NCBI RefSeq assembly: GCF_029873635.1
Contig: NC_080423.1
Coordinates: 100,626,991-100,690,990 of the forward strand
Origin: Malania oleifera
Taxonomy: Eukaryota; Streptophyta; Magnoliopsida; Santalales; Ximeniaceae
Direction: 5' to 3'
DNA: 64,000 nt
The stretch's first letter is position 1, and the number at the start of each line of letters is the position of its first letter. Both the position numbers and the translations under genes were made by a program. Of this stretch, positions 35,066 through 45,953 are shown piece by piece. Below the pieces are notes generated by a model. It had not been told where the DNA came from. It searched no databases and was given only the letters and a program-made list of their open reading frames with translations.

Positions 35066-35340
35066 CGAAGAGAGGAGAAGAGGATGGAGGAGATCGAGGC
35101 GTTCCTGTTTATTCTCGCGCCGGAAAATCTGATCGCCGGGAGGATGATCAGATTTTGTGGCGGAGATTTCTGCGCAATGTTTTCGTCCAGTCTGGAGGAG
35201 AAAGGAGCGGCGGAAGCCGCCGTGGTGAGCGGCGTTATATGGGGGAATCCAACGTGGCGCGGCATGTTCTCCGGTGCTGCATGCACGTTTCGGCCCGCGA
35301 GTTCCTCGCGCTCTGAGGTGTTTGATTGGAGGAAATTTCT

Positions 35341-35348
35341 CCACGTGG
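35341..35348. promoter_or_regulatory. G-box (CCACGTGG)
   Basis: A perfect CCACGTGG palindrome lies about 276 bp upstream of the ATG at 35065, with a second ACGT core at about 35361 (CCACGTA). G-boxes bind bZIP and bHLH factors and are common in light- or abscisic-acid-responsive plant promoters. Control of this gene by such factors is inferred from position only. Confidence 0.5.
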
Positions 35349-35657
35349 TCAGGTATTTTCCACGTATTATAGAATGGGAAGTGACGTAAGATTTTCTCAC
35401 CACGCGAAACATTGGGCTATTAATTTAATCGAGGAGTCAAATATTTGGTCTAAAATAAATAATTATTATCTAAACTATTTATAATTAAAATGGCAGATTT
35501 TTATTTTACACATTATTAACATTTAATTTTAAAATTTTTTTTAATTATATAATAAAATTTAATTTTTAATAAGATTTGATATGGAAAGAAAGTCTGATAA
35601 AAAATGAATTTCATTATTATTTTCCTTCCTTTTTCTTTTTACAAGCAAAATTCTTAC

Positions 35658-35962
35658 TGCCGTTTGGAACTTTGAAAATATTAAGGAAAGGAAAGAAAAA
35701 TTAGAAGAATTTTACTTTTTCATATTTGATTATCAAAGAATGTGAGAAAAGAAATAAAAAAATATACCAAATCAATGAATAATATTTTAATTTTATATAT
35801 CATTAACATTTGATTTCTCTTAATTTTTAATCATATTAAAAAAATTTCTTATTTTAAATGGCATTTGATATAGAGAGAAATTATAGTGAAAAATGAATTT
35901 CTTTCTTATTTTCTTTTTCTTTCATTTTTCCAAACAAAATTTTTTATCCAAACTGGCCATTA
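35658..35962. mobile_element. MITE-like repeat, copy 1
   Basis: A roughly 300-bp AT-rich unit starts CCGTTTGGAACTTTG and ends CAAACTGGCC, giving short inverted ends (about CCxGTTTGG against CCAAACxGG). Its inner parts (CATTAACATTTGATTT, AATCATATTAAAA, AAAAATGAATTTC) recur in the same order at 37318-37622 and partly at about 46830-46990. There is no coding capacity. A non-autonomous DNA transposon is the simplest reading, but the target duplication is not clear. Confidence 0.5.
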
Positions 35963-37317
35963 AAGATATTTAATCATGTATTGAAAAGAAGGACTTGTTC
36001 CCACTTGAAAACAAACTCGAGGAGAAAATATTAGCTAGGCGAATGCCAGCACACGATAGACAAGTATGAATAATTTTTTGCATAATTTTAATTTTATAAT
36101 ATGACATTTTTAAGGGAAAAAAAAAAAGAAAATATCAATATTAGTGATCACTCCCTTTTTTGCAAAAAAAAAAAAAGCTCTAAGAATTAATAACGACAGT
36201 CATTATAATATAAGTTTTTCAAAAATCTTATCATATTTTTTATTTTCCAAATAAGGAATCTTTTCAAGATCTTTTCCGTCGTCATATTTATTTTCTCTTA
36301 AACTTATATATTTTTTAAATAAAATTTTAAGTTGGCCCCCAAAAATATAAGGTATTTTATTTTAGTGCTGTTCACAAAATTGTAGTTTAATGCATATATA
36401 ATCCGCTAGCAGTAACTTTGTAGTCATTTTTTACTACTAAATAATTAAAATGTTCATACATAATAATGTCAATATGATCATAAAGTGTGATTTTAAAGTG
36501 TCTTAATATTAAAGTGATAAACAAGAAATCAATTGTACAAATTTGGTATGCTCTTAAAGCCTTGGGGTTCCATGTCTTAAACAATATTTAAATATATTTT
36601 TGTTTATTTTGGACCCTTTTTATATTGTAAATTGCACTTAAACAATTCGAAATTAGGTCCATTAAATTGGTATCCACTTAGTAATATTAAAGTCTGCATT
36701 TAACAAACATGAGTTAGGTCATTAAAATTGCAACAACTTGTAACAAATGGTATGAAAATTTACATTTAATAGAAAATGATATGGTGTGATTCAAAGTGAA
36801 AAATGACATTAGCACGATAAAGCGTCAATTTTTCTCATGAAATGAAATAATGAATTTACCTCTATAAGCTACAAACATGTTTAACGAACTTATTAATACG
36901 GCATGCTTATAAGAGCAAAATAAAAATAAAATAAAATAAAGAAAAATCAAATAAATGAATTAAAGTGGTGCAATTAAAATATTTGGCTGTAGCTTATATG
37001 AACTGAGAAATATTAATGAAGGGGCACAGAAAATTCTTCTAGAATATGCTAAGTAAGAAAAACGTAGTTAGCCAAAAGAATCATCTTCATATTTATTATG
37101 CTACACTACTAAAAGCACAGCTCATTTTGTTTGGTAGTCCATTGTGATAATTTCTCTAATACTTATTTTGTCCTAACTATTTAAGAGGTTTTCAGTTTTA
37201 ATTAAAACTGCACCCCTCCTCTATAACCTTTTTCTCTTCTCCAAATAATTTCTTTTTCCAACCATTTCATTTTTTACTGTTTCTTATTCTCCAAATTATT
37301 TATCTTCTAACCCTTTT

Positions 37318-37622
37318 CCCTTCGTTTGGAATTCAGAAAATATTAAAAAAAAAGAAAGGAAAATATTAAGGAATCCACATTTTCATGTTTGGTTATTGAA
37401 AAAAGTAAGGAAAAAATAAATAAATAAAACTAAATCCATAAACAAAATTTTTGATTCTACACATCATTAATCTCTTTTTTTTAAAAAAAAAAAAAAATTA
37501 ATCATATTAAAACAAATTTTCATTTTTGATATTATTTAATAAAGAAACAAAATATAAATAAAAATGAGTTTCCTACCTATTTTTCTATTTTCAAGTAAAT
37601 TTTTTACTTCAAATAGACCCTT
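37318..37622. mobile_element. MITE-like repeat, copy 2
   Basis: It starts CCCTTCGTTTGGAATT and ends near TTCAAATAGACCC, with the same inner blocks as the copy at 35658-35962 but diverged ends. Identity is moderate, so both copies are old. Confidence 0.45.
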
Positions 37623-37777
37623 CATCTTCTCATACCTCATTTTTTGCTTTCTCACTCCACTTATATATGTCTTTAGTGAAGAAGAAAGAATGAATTATAG
37701 CTCAAGAAAAAGGTCAAAAGAGTATAGTGAGAAACAAAACTCAATTTTTTAGAAAGACACAAAATTGGGCACAAGTA

Positions 37778-38443
37778 TGTAAGAAAATTTTCATAAATAT
37801 ATTGCAACCAAGGATTTTCAATTATCATGATCTTTACATCAATAACTTTTATGCAGAAAAATCAATAATTCATAAACTATAAACTTTACATATCGGAATC
37901 AGTTATATCGAACCTATCGAGAAGAACACCCGGAGAATCCGTAGAAATCGTTTCTCTCACTTTTCCTCTTTCTCTTTCCTTCCTTCACCAGATTTATGAG
38001 ATCTCCTGATGATTAGAGAAGTAGAGGCAGAGAGAGGACAATCCCTTTCTTCCTATCTTTTCTTTGCAGCTAACACCACCATGTAAATATCCCCTTAGAG
38101 CTTATGAGCTTAACTCTTATTTTCTCTTCTTTTGCTCTCTTTTCCTACCCTTAGAACTTAGGTTGATGTATAGCATGCCTTTATAGCTACTCCCTATAAT
38201 AGTAGCTAATATATATATATATCCTTATAGCTACTCCCCATAATAGTAGCTAATATATATATATTTATTTATGTATTAGAATCTCTTCAAACTTCCACCA
38301 TTAATTACTCATATTAAATAAGCTAACCCTTGAGTTAACCCATACAACCATTAATTCATATCCTTATCATATGGGACACATATCCTATATGTGGGACCCA
38401 TATCATTCATGTGGGACATATCCTTTGGGATATAAATTCTACA
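37778..38443 (-). repeat. 3' LTR of copia-2
   Basis: The 666-bp LTR starts TGTAGAATTT on the minus strand at 38443, preceded by a purine tract (AAGTGGGAGAA, 38444-38454), and ends CTTACA at 37778. It is about 96 bp longer than the 5' LTR. One extra part is a second copy of an inverted repeat unit (TAGCTACT...AGTAGCTA, about 38188-38212 and 38228-38252), and another is a segment near 38318-38365. Confidence 0.9.
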
Positions 38444-38833
38444 TTCTCCCACTTGGCCCATATGAATGATATTAATATGGATTAACAAATAATCATAATG
38501 TGCACAAAACATTAGTTTATTTATAATTTTCAATGAGATTACCATAATATCAAAATTAAGCATCCCATTCGTACGAGTCATGATGGTAAATATCATTAGA
38601 GCGACATCTTCCCTTCCATGTACCACAATACTAATAAACCACTTAACTATGATCTATAATAGGAAGTTACCATACTGTCTCTGTAATGTCTTTGTCAAAG
38701 ACCATTTCTGTTTAACAGTGAACCATCTTCATAATCACGTGATTTATGGTAAACATAAATAATGTTCAGAAACACTTTTATTGATATAATCATACATGTT
38801 ATAGAACAAAACATAAAGATCCACTATCATACA

Positions 38834-40300
38834 TTAAGGATTATAACAAAGACCCATGTGATCAGCATATTCTTTAAATGCCTTTGGTGTCAATCCTTTC
38901 GTTAAAGGATCTGCTATCATGAGCTCAGTCCTTATATATTCTATAAGTACTGTCTGTTTCCGAACTTCCTCCTTAACGGCCAAATACTTGAGCTCCATAT
39001 GCTTAGTGCCATTAGAGTATTTGTCGTTTTTGGAGAAAAAGACTACTGCGGAATTATCACAATAAATTCTCAGCAGCCTGGCTATACTATTGACAATCTC
39101 AAGTCTTGAGATGAAGTTTTGCAACCACAAAGCTTGAATCGTGGCCTCAAAGCACGCCACAAATTCAGCTTCCATAGTAGATGCTGCTATGATAGTCTGT
39201 TTGACGCTTTTCCATGATATTGCTCCTCCAACTAATAGGAACAAATAGCCATACGTTGACTTACGACTATCAACGCATCTAGCAAAATCTGAGTCGGAGT
39301 AGCCAACCACCTTCAACTGATATGTTCTCCTATATGTGAGCATATAGTGTTTGGTTCCTTTTAAGTACCTCAATACTTTCTTTGCAGCTTTCCAATGCTC
39401 CATTCTGGGATTACTTTGATACCTCCCTAGCATCCCAACTACAAAACTAATATCTGGTTTCGTACAAGTCTACACATACATCAAACTCCCAACAACATAT
39501 GCAAAAGGAATATTTTTCATACTCTTCTTTTCGAACTCATTCTGTGGACAATCTTTTACACTAAACTTGTCCCCTTTACAAATAGGAGCAGGAGTTGGTT
39601 TATAATCAGTCATATGAAATCTTTCTAGAATTTATTAATATATCCTTTCTGAGACAACCCTAACAGTCCAAGTGATCTGTCCCGGAATATTTCATTTTCA
39701 ATCACATAAGTTGCCTCACCCATATCTTTCATTTCAAAGTTCATAGAAATAAATCTCTTGGTATCATTCAATAAGCCAGAATCATTACTGGCAAGTAAAA
39801 TATCATCAACATGTAGAATCGGAAAGATAAACTTGCCCCCACTGACCTTTAGATACATACACTGATCAACAGTGTTTTCTTTAAAACCAAAGGTCGTGAT
39901 GGTATCATGAAACTTAAAAAACCATTGCCTCGAAGCTTGTTTAAGTCCATATATTGATTTCTTTAATTTGCAAACCATGTGCTCCTTTCCTTTAATCATT
40001 AAACCTTGAGGAATATCCATATATACCTCTTCATCTAAATTCCCATTTAGAAAGGCAGTTTTCACATCCATTTGGTGCAACTCTAAATCAAAATGAGCCA
40101 CCAAAGTCATTATGATTCTAAGAGAGTCCTTTTTAGATATAGGAGAAAACGTCTCTTTATAATCAACACCTTCCCTCTGAGTGAAACCCTTTGCTACAAG
40201 TCTAGCTTTATATCATTTAATGTTGCCATTACAGTCATGTTTGGTCTTAAAGACCCATTTACACCCAACTGTTTAAATCCTTTAGGCAAATCAACGATGT
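38834..40300 (-). pseudogene. copia-2 reverse transcriptase and RNase H
   Basis: Reverse transcriptase lies in the open frame over 39625-40110, with LHQMDVKTAFLNGNLDEEVY and the catalytic site reading LHVDDILLAS (copia usually has YVDD). RNase H lies over 38834-39433, with SDSDFARCVDSRKSTYGYLF, the TMEAEFVA motif and LTKGL near the end. A stop and frameshift at about 39440-39640 separate the two. More of the reverse transcriptase N-terminus continues to about 40300 in another frame. Confidence 0.88.
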
Positions 40301-40757
40301 CTCAAACTTTATTTTGTTCCATAGATTTCAACTCATCATTTATGACATTGATCCACTTTTCAGAATCATCACTTTCAATGGCTTGTGAAAGCGTAACCGA
40401 ATCCTTACTAGTTCCTAAATCATAATCAGCCTCTTGTAGATAATCATCAGAAATAGCTGGTTTCCTTGCTCTTTGAGATCTCCTTAATGTTATTTCTTGT
40501 GATTGTTCTGCAATTGGCTCGATGGTGACATTTTCATTACGAAGTGATACATTATTAGATTGTTGTTCAGTGTTATCATGCCTTACAACAACTAAAGGAA
40601 CAACAATGTTTGTTAAAGGTCTAGATATCAGTATAGAACCTGAATTTGTTTAATGACCACATTTCATGATATATCACTCCCACTGATTTCACCATTTTCA
40701 AGGAACTTTGCATTACCAGATTCAACTATTCTCATATTATGATTAGGATAGTAAAAC

Positions 40758-41211
40758 CTATACCCTTTAGACTTTTCTGGGTATCCAATAAAATACCCAC
40801 TCACAGTCCTTGAATCCAATTTAATTTCATTTGGATTATAAACTCTAATCTTTGCTAGACAACCCCAAACATGAAAGTGCCTTAAACTCGGTTTCCTTCC
40901 TGTCTACAATTCAAAAGGAGTTTTCTGAACTGCCTTACTAGGAACCCGATTTAACACATACACTGTTGTTTTAAGGGCTTCCATCTATACCCTTTAGACT
41001 TTTCTGGGTATCCAATAAAATACCCACCCACAGTCCTTGAATCCAATTTAATTTCATTTGGATTATAAACTCTAATCTTTGCTAGACAACCCCAAACATG
41101 AAAGTGCCTTAAACTCGGTTTCCTTCCTGTCTACAATTCAAAAGGAGTTTTCTGAACTGCCTTACTAGGAACCCGATTTAACACATACACTGTTGTTTTA
41201 AGGGCTTCCAT
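40758..41211 (-). repeat. 227-bp tandem duplication in copia-2 integrase
   Basis: Units 40758-40984 and 40985-41211 are nearly identical; I see one difference (ACCCACTCAC against ACCCACCCAC). They share a CTATA microhomology at the junctions. The period of 227 is not a multiple of three, so the duplication shifts the integrase frame. Confidence 0.92.
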
Positions 41212-42467
41212 CTATAATGAAATAGGTACTAAGGAATTACTCAACATACTCCTAACCATTTCTATAAAAGTACGATTCCGCCTTTCAGCCACACCATTTT
41301 GCTGAGGCGTACCAGGCATTGTGTATTGAGCACAAATACCATGATGTTCTAGGAATTTAGCAAATGGTCCTGGATATTGTGTTATGCCATCATACCTACC
41401 ATAATGCTCAACACCTCTATCAGATCTAATGATTTTTACTTTCCTATCTAATTGTCGCTCCACTTCAGCAACACATGCCTTTAAAGCATCTATTGCCTGA
41501 GACTTTTCATGCAACAAATAGATATAGTCATACTGTGAAAAATCATCATTAAAGGTGATAAAATACTTTTCTCCACCTAAAGAGGGTGAGTCAAAAGGCC
41601 CACATACATCAGTATGAACAATTTCCAGTAGATTCTTACTTCTTGTTGCTCCTTTCTTTGTATGTTTAGTTTACTTTCCTTTAATGCAATTAATACATAC
41701 ATCGAAATCAGTAAATAAAGGTTCGTGAGAACCCCATCCTTTACCAATCTCTCCATTCTTTCCCTGGATATATGACCAAGTTTTTTATGCCACAAGAAAG
41801 AGGAATTCTCGTTTATTCTACTACGCTTAGTTCCAATATTATGATGCAGAGTGAGGAGTGTTTCAGCAAACTTTTTATTAAGATTAAATTTATACAACCC
41901 CTCATACAAAATACCAGAGTCAACACATAAGTCACCTTTCATAAGACGAAAACCTTTATGTTCAAAATACAAACCATCACCGTTATTATCTAATTTGGAC
42001 ATGGAAATTAAGTTCCTAGAAATATTTGGAACATACAAAGTATCAAACAGGTCTAAACAATGACCCGATTCAAAATACAACCGAACAGTTCCAACACCCA
42101 TAACATGCACTTGATTTCCATTCCCCAAGACTACCATGTGTTCATTTTCCTTTACGCTCTGGATCGTAAGGTATCCCTGCATCGAATTGGAAACATGAAT
42201 AGTAGAACCAGAGTCAATCCACCAAGTGTTAGAAGGAACTTGTGTCATGTTTGATTCGAAACATACATAAGCTAAAGGCTTACCTTTATTTTCGAACCAT
42301 GTTTTACGTTTTAGGCAACTTTCCTTTAAATGCCCATAGTCACGACAAAAGTAACATTTGGGACCATAATGTTCCTTTCTGCGAGCCTCACCACCATACG
42401 AAGTACTCGCCACCTTCAATGGATCTTTCTTTATTTTATTTCCTTTACTTCCAGCTATGTGACTCAT
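41212..42467 (-). pseudogene. copia-2 zinc knuckle, protease and integrase core
   Basis: The frame over 41577-42467 (296 codons) starts with a zinc knuckle (CYFCRDYGHLKESC). It has the protease active site WWIDSGSTIHVS and the pre-integrase LWHKKLGHISRERM. The integrase core continues at 41212-41517 with RSDRGVEHYGRYD and TPGTPQQNGVAERRNRTF after a frameshift at about 41570-41660. The remaining integrase is interrupted by the tandem duplication below 41211. Protease and knuckle residues look intact, unlike copia-1. Confidence 0.88.
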
Positions 42468-42488
42468 GACATTTACTGAATGTTGTCC

Positions 42489-42989
42489 CTATTGTTTCAG
42501 TCTTTCCTCTTCTTGAACTAACATACTTGTCAATTCATTCACATTCCATTTTTCTTTAATTGTGTTAAAGTGAATTTGAAAAGGCTCGTATTGAGGAGGC
42601 AAAGAGTTCAAAATAAACTGAACAAGGAAGCTTTCATTAATATTCGTTCCCAAAGTATTAAGTCTAGAAGTCAAATTAGTCATTTCTAGGACATGTTCAT
42701 TCATTCCTTTGCTGCCATCAAATTTCATTGTGGTTAGTTCAGCCATCAACCTTCCTGCAAGGGACTTATCAGTTGAACGAAATATATCTTCCACTGTCTT
42801 AAGATATTCATTTGCGTTATTTAGTTGAGGGAGTGTTGATTTAATATTATTTTCTATACACATTCGCATAAACATCATACTTAATATGTTCGACCTTTCC
42901 CATGACTTATACAAAGCTTGTTGTTCTGAACTGCTGGTTTCAGTAATAGCAGCCAGTTTATCCATTCGCAGAGCTAAGCCCAGATCCAA
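42489..42989 (-). pseudogene. copia-2 gag
   Basis: An open frame of 166 codons holds the copia gag (UBN2-type) core, with YKSWERSNILSMMFM, LVQFILNSLPPQYEPF and MLVQEEERLKQ. It is followed by a stop at about 42486 and then the zinc-knuckle frame. The N-terminus probably extended to about 43030, where the frame is broken. Confidence 0.85.
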
Positions 42990-43874
42990 AATACCAAGGT
43001 GAAACTGAATCTGTTCATTCTAGTCAGAGAAATTTGTCTCATAAAAGATCGAAACAGAAGAAGCCAACAAATGCAATGAAATAGGAACAAACACTGCAAT
43101 AACACAAAATGTTCACTACATTAATGCTTTGAATTTAGAACATTTCATTAGTAAATTGCGTTTAATCTTTGGATCAACTTATGCAATATACTAATCCTTA
43201 CACTTACTGGTAATTTTCATTCATTTAGGCATAATTGATAACCTTTATAAAGTTTGATTGGTCTGTCACCTTTGGGCAGACATCCCAATCTCACTATTAT
43301 TCTTCAATTATCCTAATTAAATCAATGATTATTTGAAAGTAGGTGCACCTTTGGGCCAGCCATAATATTCAAATAATCATTCTGTAATAATTTTTGTAAG
43401 ATTATATCTTAATACAATGTTTATAATTTTTCTTAACAAAATCACTTTGATGACAACAAGTTAACCATAATATAAACATTGATTGACTTCATACTTAGCA
43501 AAATGAATCCAAGTTTAAAGCAGATAATCAATTTCTTACAATCATAATTTTACTTGGATTAACATTTTATTTTATTTTATGTAAAATCTGGCAACCCATG
43601 TATTAAAAATTGGCAGCCTGTATATTAAAAAAAAACTGACAGCCCATACATTAAAAAAAAAAAAAACTGGCAACCTCACTAATCAACCGAAATTCACAAA
43701 AGCAAAACTTCAATAGTTTTTTTTTTTTTTTTTTTTTTTCAAAAACAAAATAGCTTATCCATGCTATATTTCACATTCATCTCAGATTTCATTTCAAATT
43801 ACCAATCCATCCCTTTTCTCAAATTTAAACATGAAGGAAGAACACAATAATTTTAACCTTGCTCTAATACCACA
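42990..43874 (-). other. copia-2 leader and PBS
   Basis: The untranslated leader runs from the 5' LTR to gag. The PBS at 43861-43872 reads TGGTATTAGAGC on the minus strand, one transition from the usual site. The leader holds the twin hairpins at 43256-43380 and about four imperfect units of a GGCAACCCATGTATTAAAA-type repeat at about 43585-43680, next to A-runs and a T-run (43717-43739). No gene. Confidence 0.75.
43256..43380 (-). other. Twin hairpins with a shared loop in the copia-2 leader
   Basis: Hairpin 1 pairs GATTGG-TCTG (43256-43265) with CAGA and CCAATC (43277-43280, 43285-43290), with a 4-base bulge. Hairpin 2 pairs ATGATTATTTGAA (43325-43337) with TTCAAATAATCAT (43368-43380), 13 perfect base pairs. 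Both loops contain CACCTTTGGGC (plus sense). Confidence 0.7.
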
Positions 43875-44444
43875 TGTAAGAAAATTTTCATAAATATATT
43901 GCAACCAAGGATTTTCAATTATCATGATCTTCACATCAATAACTTTTATGCAGAAAAATAAATAATTCATAAACTATAAACTTTACATATCGGAATCGGC
44001 CATATCGAACCTATCGAGAAGAACACCTGGAGAATCTGAAGAAATCGTTTCTCCCACTTTTCCTCTTTCTCTTTCCTTCCTTCACCAGATTTATGGGATC
44101 TCCTGATGATTAGAGAAGTAGAAGCAGAGAGAAGACAGTCCCTTTCTTCCTATCTTTTCTTTGCAGTTAACACCACCATGTAGCTATCCCCTTAGAGCTT
44201 ATGAGCTTAACTCTTCTTTTCTCTTCTTTGGCTCTCTTTTCCTACCCTTAGAGCTTAGTTTGATGTATAGCATGTCCTTATAGCTACTCCCCATAATAGT
44301 AGCTAATATATATATATATATTTATGTATATGAATCTCTTCAAACTTTCATCATTAATTACTCATATTAAAATGGGACACATACCCTACATATGGGACCC
44401 ATATCATTCATGTGGGACATATCCTTTGGGATATAGATCCTATA
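43875..44444 (-). repeat. 5' LTR of copia-2
   Basis: The 570-bp LTR aligns with 37778-38443. On the minus strand its first bases read TATAGG where the 3' LTR has TGTAGA, so the terminal TG is mutated. It ends CTTACA two bases before the PBS. Confidence 0.9.
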
Positions 44445-44540
44445 AGGTATGGATGAAATATTGAAGAAAGGAGGTCATGCATGACAATAATTCCACCTAA
44501 TTCAGCAATTATTCCATGTCAAGGAAGGTGTAAGTTAAGG

Positions 44541-45953
44541 TGTAGGCCCAAGAGGGGGGATGAATTGGGTGATTAAAAATTTAAGCTAACACTTAAACAA
44601 ATTTTTCCACAATTTAAACAAGCATTCTAAGTATGCAAAAACTATCAATGATCACAATAAATATGTATTAATGCAAATGAGCTAATATTAAAGAGTTAAG
44701 GGTAGAGAAAATAAAACCGAGTTTTAACAAGGTTCAGCAATACTTGCCTATGTCCTTACCTCAAGAAAATCACTTGAGATTCCACTAACCACTCCTTCAA
44801 TAGGCGGAGATGCCTCACTCCTTCACTAGGTAGAGATGCCTTTACAATCCCTCCTTCACTAGGAAGAGATGTCTTTGCAATCCCTCAAGCGAAATACTCC
44901 TTTCGCTTGACACGATTCACTCCCGAACCGTTAATATAATGTACAATGTAGAGTCAAGATAAATTGGCGTACAATGAATGCTCCTAAATTGAGCTGATAA
45001 GTACAGTGAAAAATGGCACACTAATACACTCTCAAATGAATAAGAGTGAAGCTCAAATGAGTTACTAAAGTTTCTCTAAGATTTAGAGAGTAAGAGAGAA
45101 AATGAGCACTTGAATGATCAACTAAAAATGCAAAGTACTTGAAAATGATTTTCACTAAAGATCAAATGCTTAAATTCCTTACTAAATGATACCAATAATA
45201 ATACCAAATGCATAAAACAAGTTTAGAAGCCTTGTATTTATAGGCAAAATTGAGTTCTAACCGTTTTATGGTCATTGGACGAGTTTAACAATTTAATATT
45301 TTGAAAAACTATCCATTTATAACTGTTGGGTTAATAATTCATGCAGATTCAGTCGACCGACCTGGAGTTCGGTCACCCAAAATGCCTGGAGTAGAACCAG
45401 TGCACGACCACTAGCAACGTGGTCGACTGAGGCTCCTGCTTCAGGTGCCCGAACTGCCTGGAGCAACAAAACCCTTAATTTTTCATTCCAAAATTGATTT
45501 TAACACTTTGAAATAATTTTTGCATTTTTATAAAATGATTTCATGAAATTTAGAGTGTCTAAAGTCCAACTAAGGTCACTTATGAGCTTCATCACATTAT
45601 CAATGGTAGTGTACTCACATAGGTCCTATTTGCAATATACATTAAAAAAATTCTCCAAGTCTTTAAGTTTGGTCTTTATAAGCTTTATGATCATAACCAA
45701 ATAAAATCATCTTGTATGCTTCATGGCTTCCAATTTGCCTCTGTTATTGTGCTTAAAACCTTAATTCTTGTTAACACACTTTTTTTTTTTGGGTAAAAGA
45801 GGGCGGTCCTGTTAACACATTTAATAACACAATTAGAAACCTTAGTTTGTCATTATCAAGACGGGATGAAACCTTGATAGACCAATAGAAGGGTTCAAGA
45901 GAAGAGCTCTCGACATGTACAATCCTAATTTGAAGACCTATAAGAACCTAACA
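44541..45953 (-). repeat. Solo copia LTR E (Sirevirus-like)
   Basis: On the minus strand it starts TGTTAGGTTCTTATAGG at 45953 and ends CCCCCCTCTTGGGCCTACA at 44541. In order it has an iteron array (45350-45458), a TATA-like CCTATAAATACA (45232-45243) and the block AAGGACATAGGCAAG then GAACCTTGTTAAAA (about 44715-44760). The order is the same as in LTRs A to D. No PBS adjoins it and no clear target duplication was found. 44445-44540 is short unannotated DNA. Confidence 0.75.
45350..45458 (-). promoter_or_regulatory. Iteron array of LTR E
   Basis: Four to five motif copies lie here: CAGTCGACCGACC near 45350, GTTCGGTCACCC near 45367, GCACGACCAC near 45402, GTGGTCGACTGAGG at about 45420-45433 and TTCAGGTGCCCGAAC near 45442. 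Both the GTCGAC form of LTR B and the GCCTGAA-like form of LTR A are present. The TATA-like box lies about 107 bp downstream in the LTR's own direction. Confidence 0.55.

Larger units (their letters stand above)
35400..37777. other. AT-rich intergenic DNA with MITE-like repeats
   Basis: No gene is supported. Beyond the two MITE-like units (listed separately) it holds a partial copy of the same repeat at about 35490-35657 and otherwise unique AT-rich sequence. Confidence 0.6.
37778..44444 (-). mobile_element. Ty1/copia element copia-2
   Basis: A 6.67-kb element with both LTRs, PBS, leader, gag, protease, integrase, reverse transcriptase and RNase H, all on the minus strand. The 5-bp flanks are AAGTA (37773-37777) and AGGTA (44445-44449), a target duplication with one change. 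The LTRs are about 95 percent alike where they align (estimated by eye), so it is younger than copia-1. Pol is broken by frameshifts, including one from a 227-bp tandem duplication in the integrase. Confidence 0.92.

Noticed and set aside
34840-35412. 190-codon minus-strand frame and several plus-strand frames over the GC-rich island
   Set aside because: They overlap exon 1 and the 5' UTR of the spliced two-exon gene in other frames. High GC lowers stop frequency and produces such shadows.
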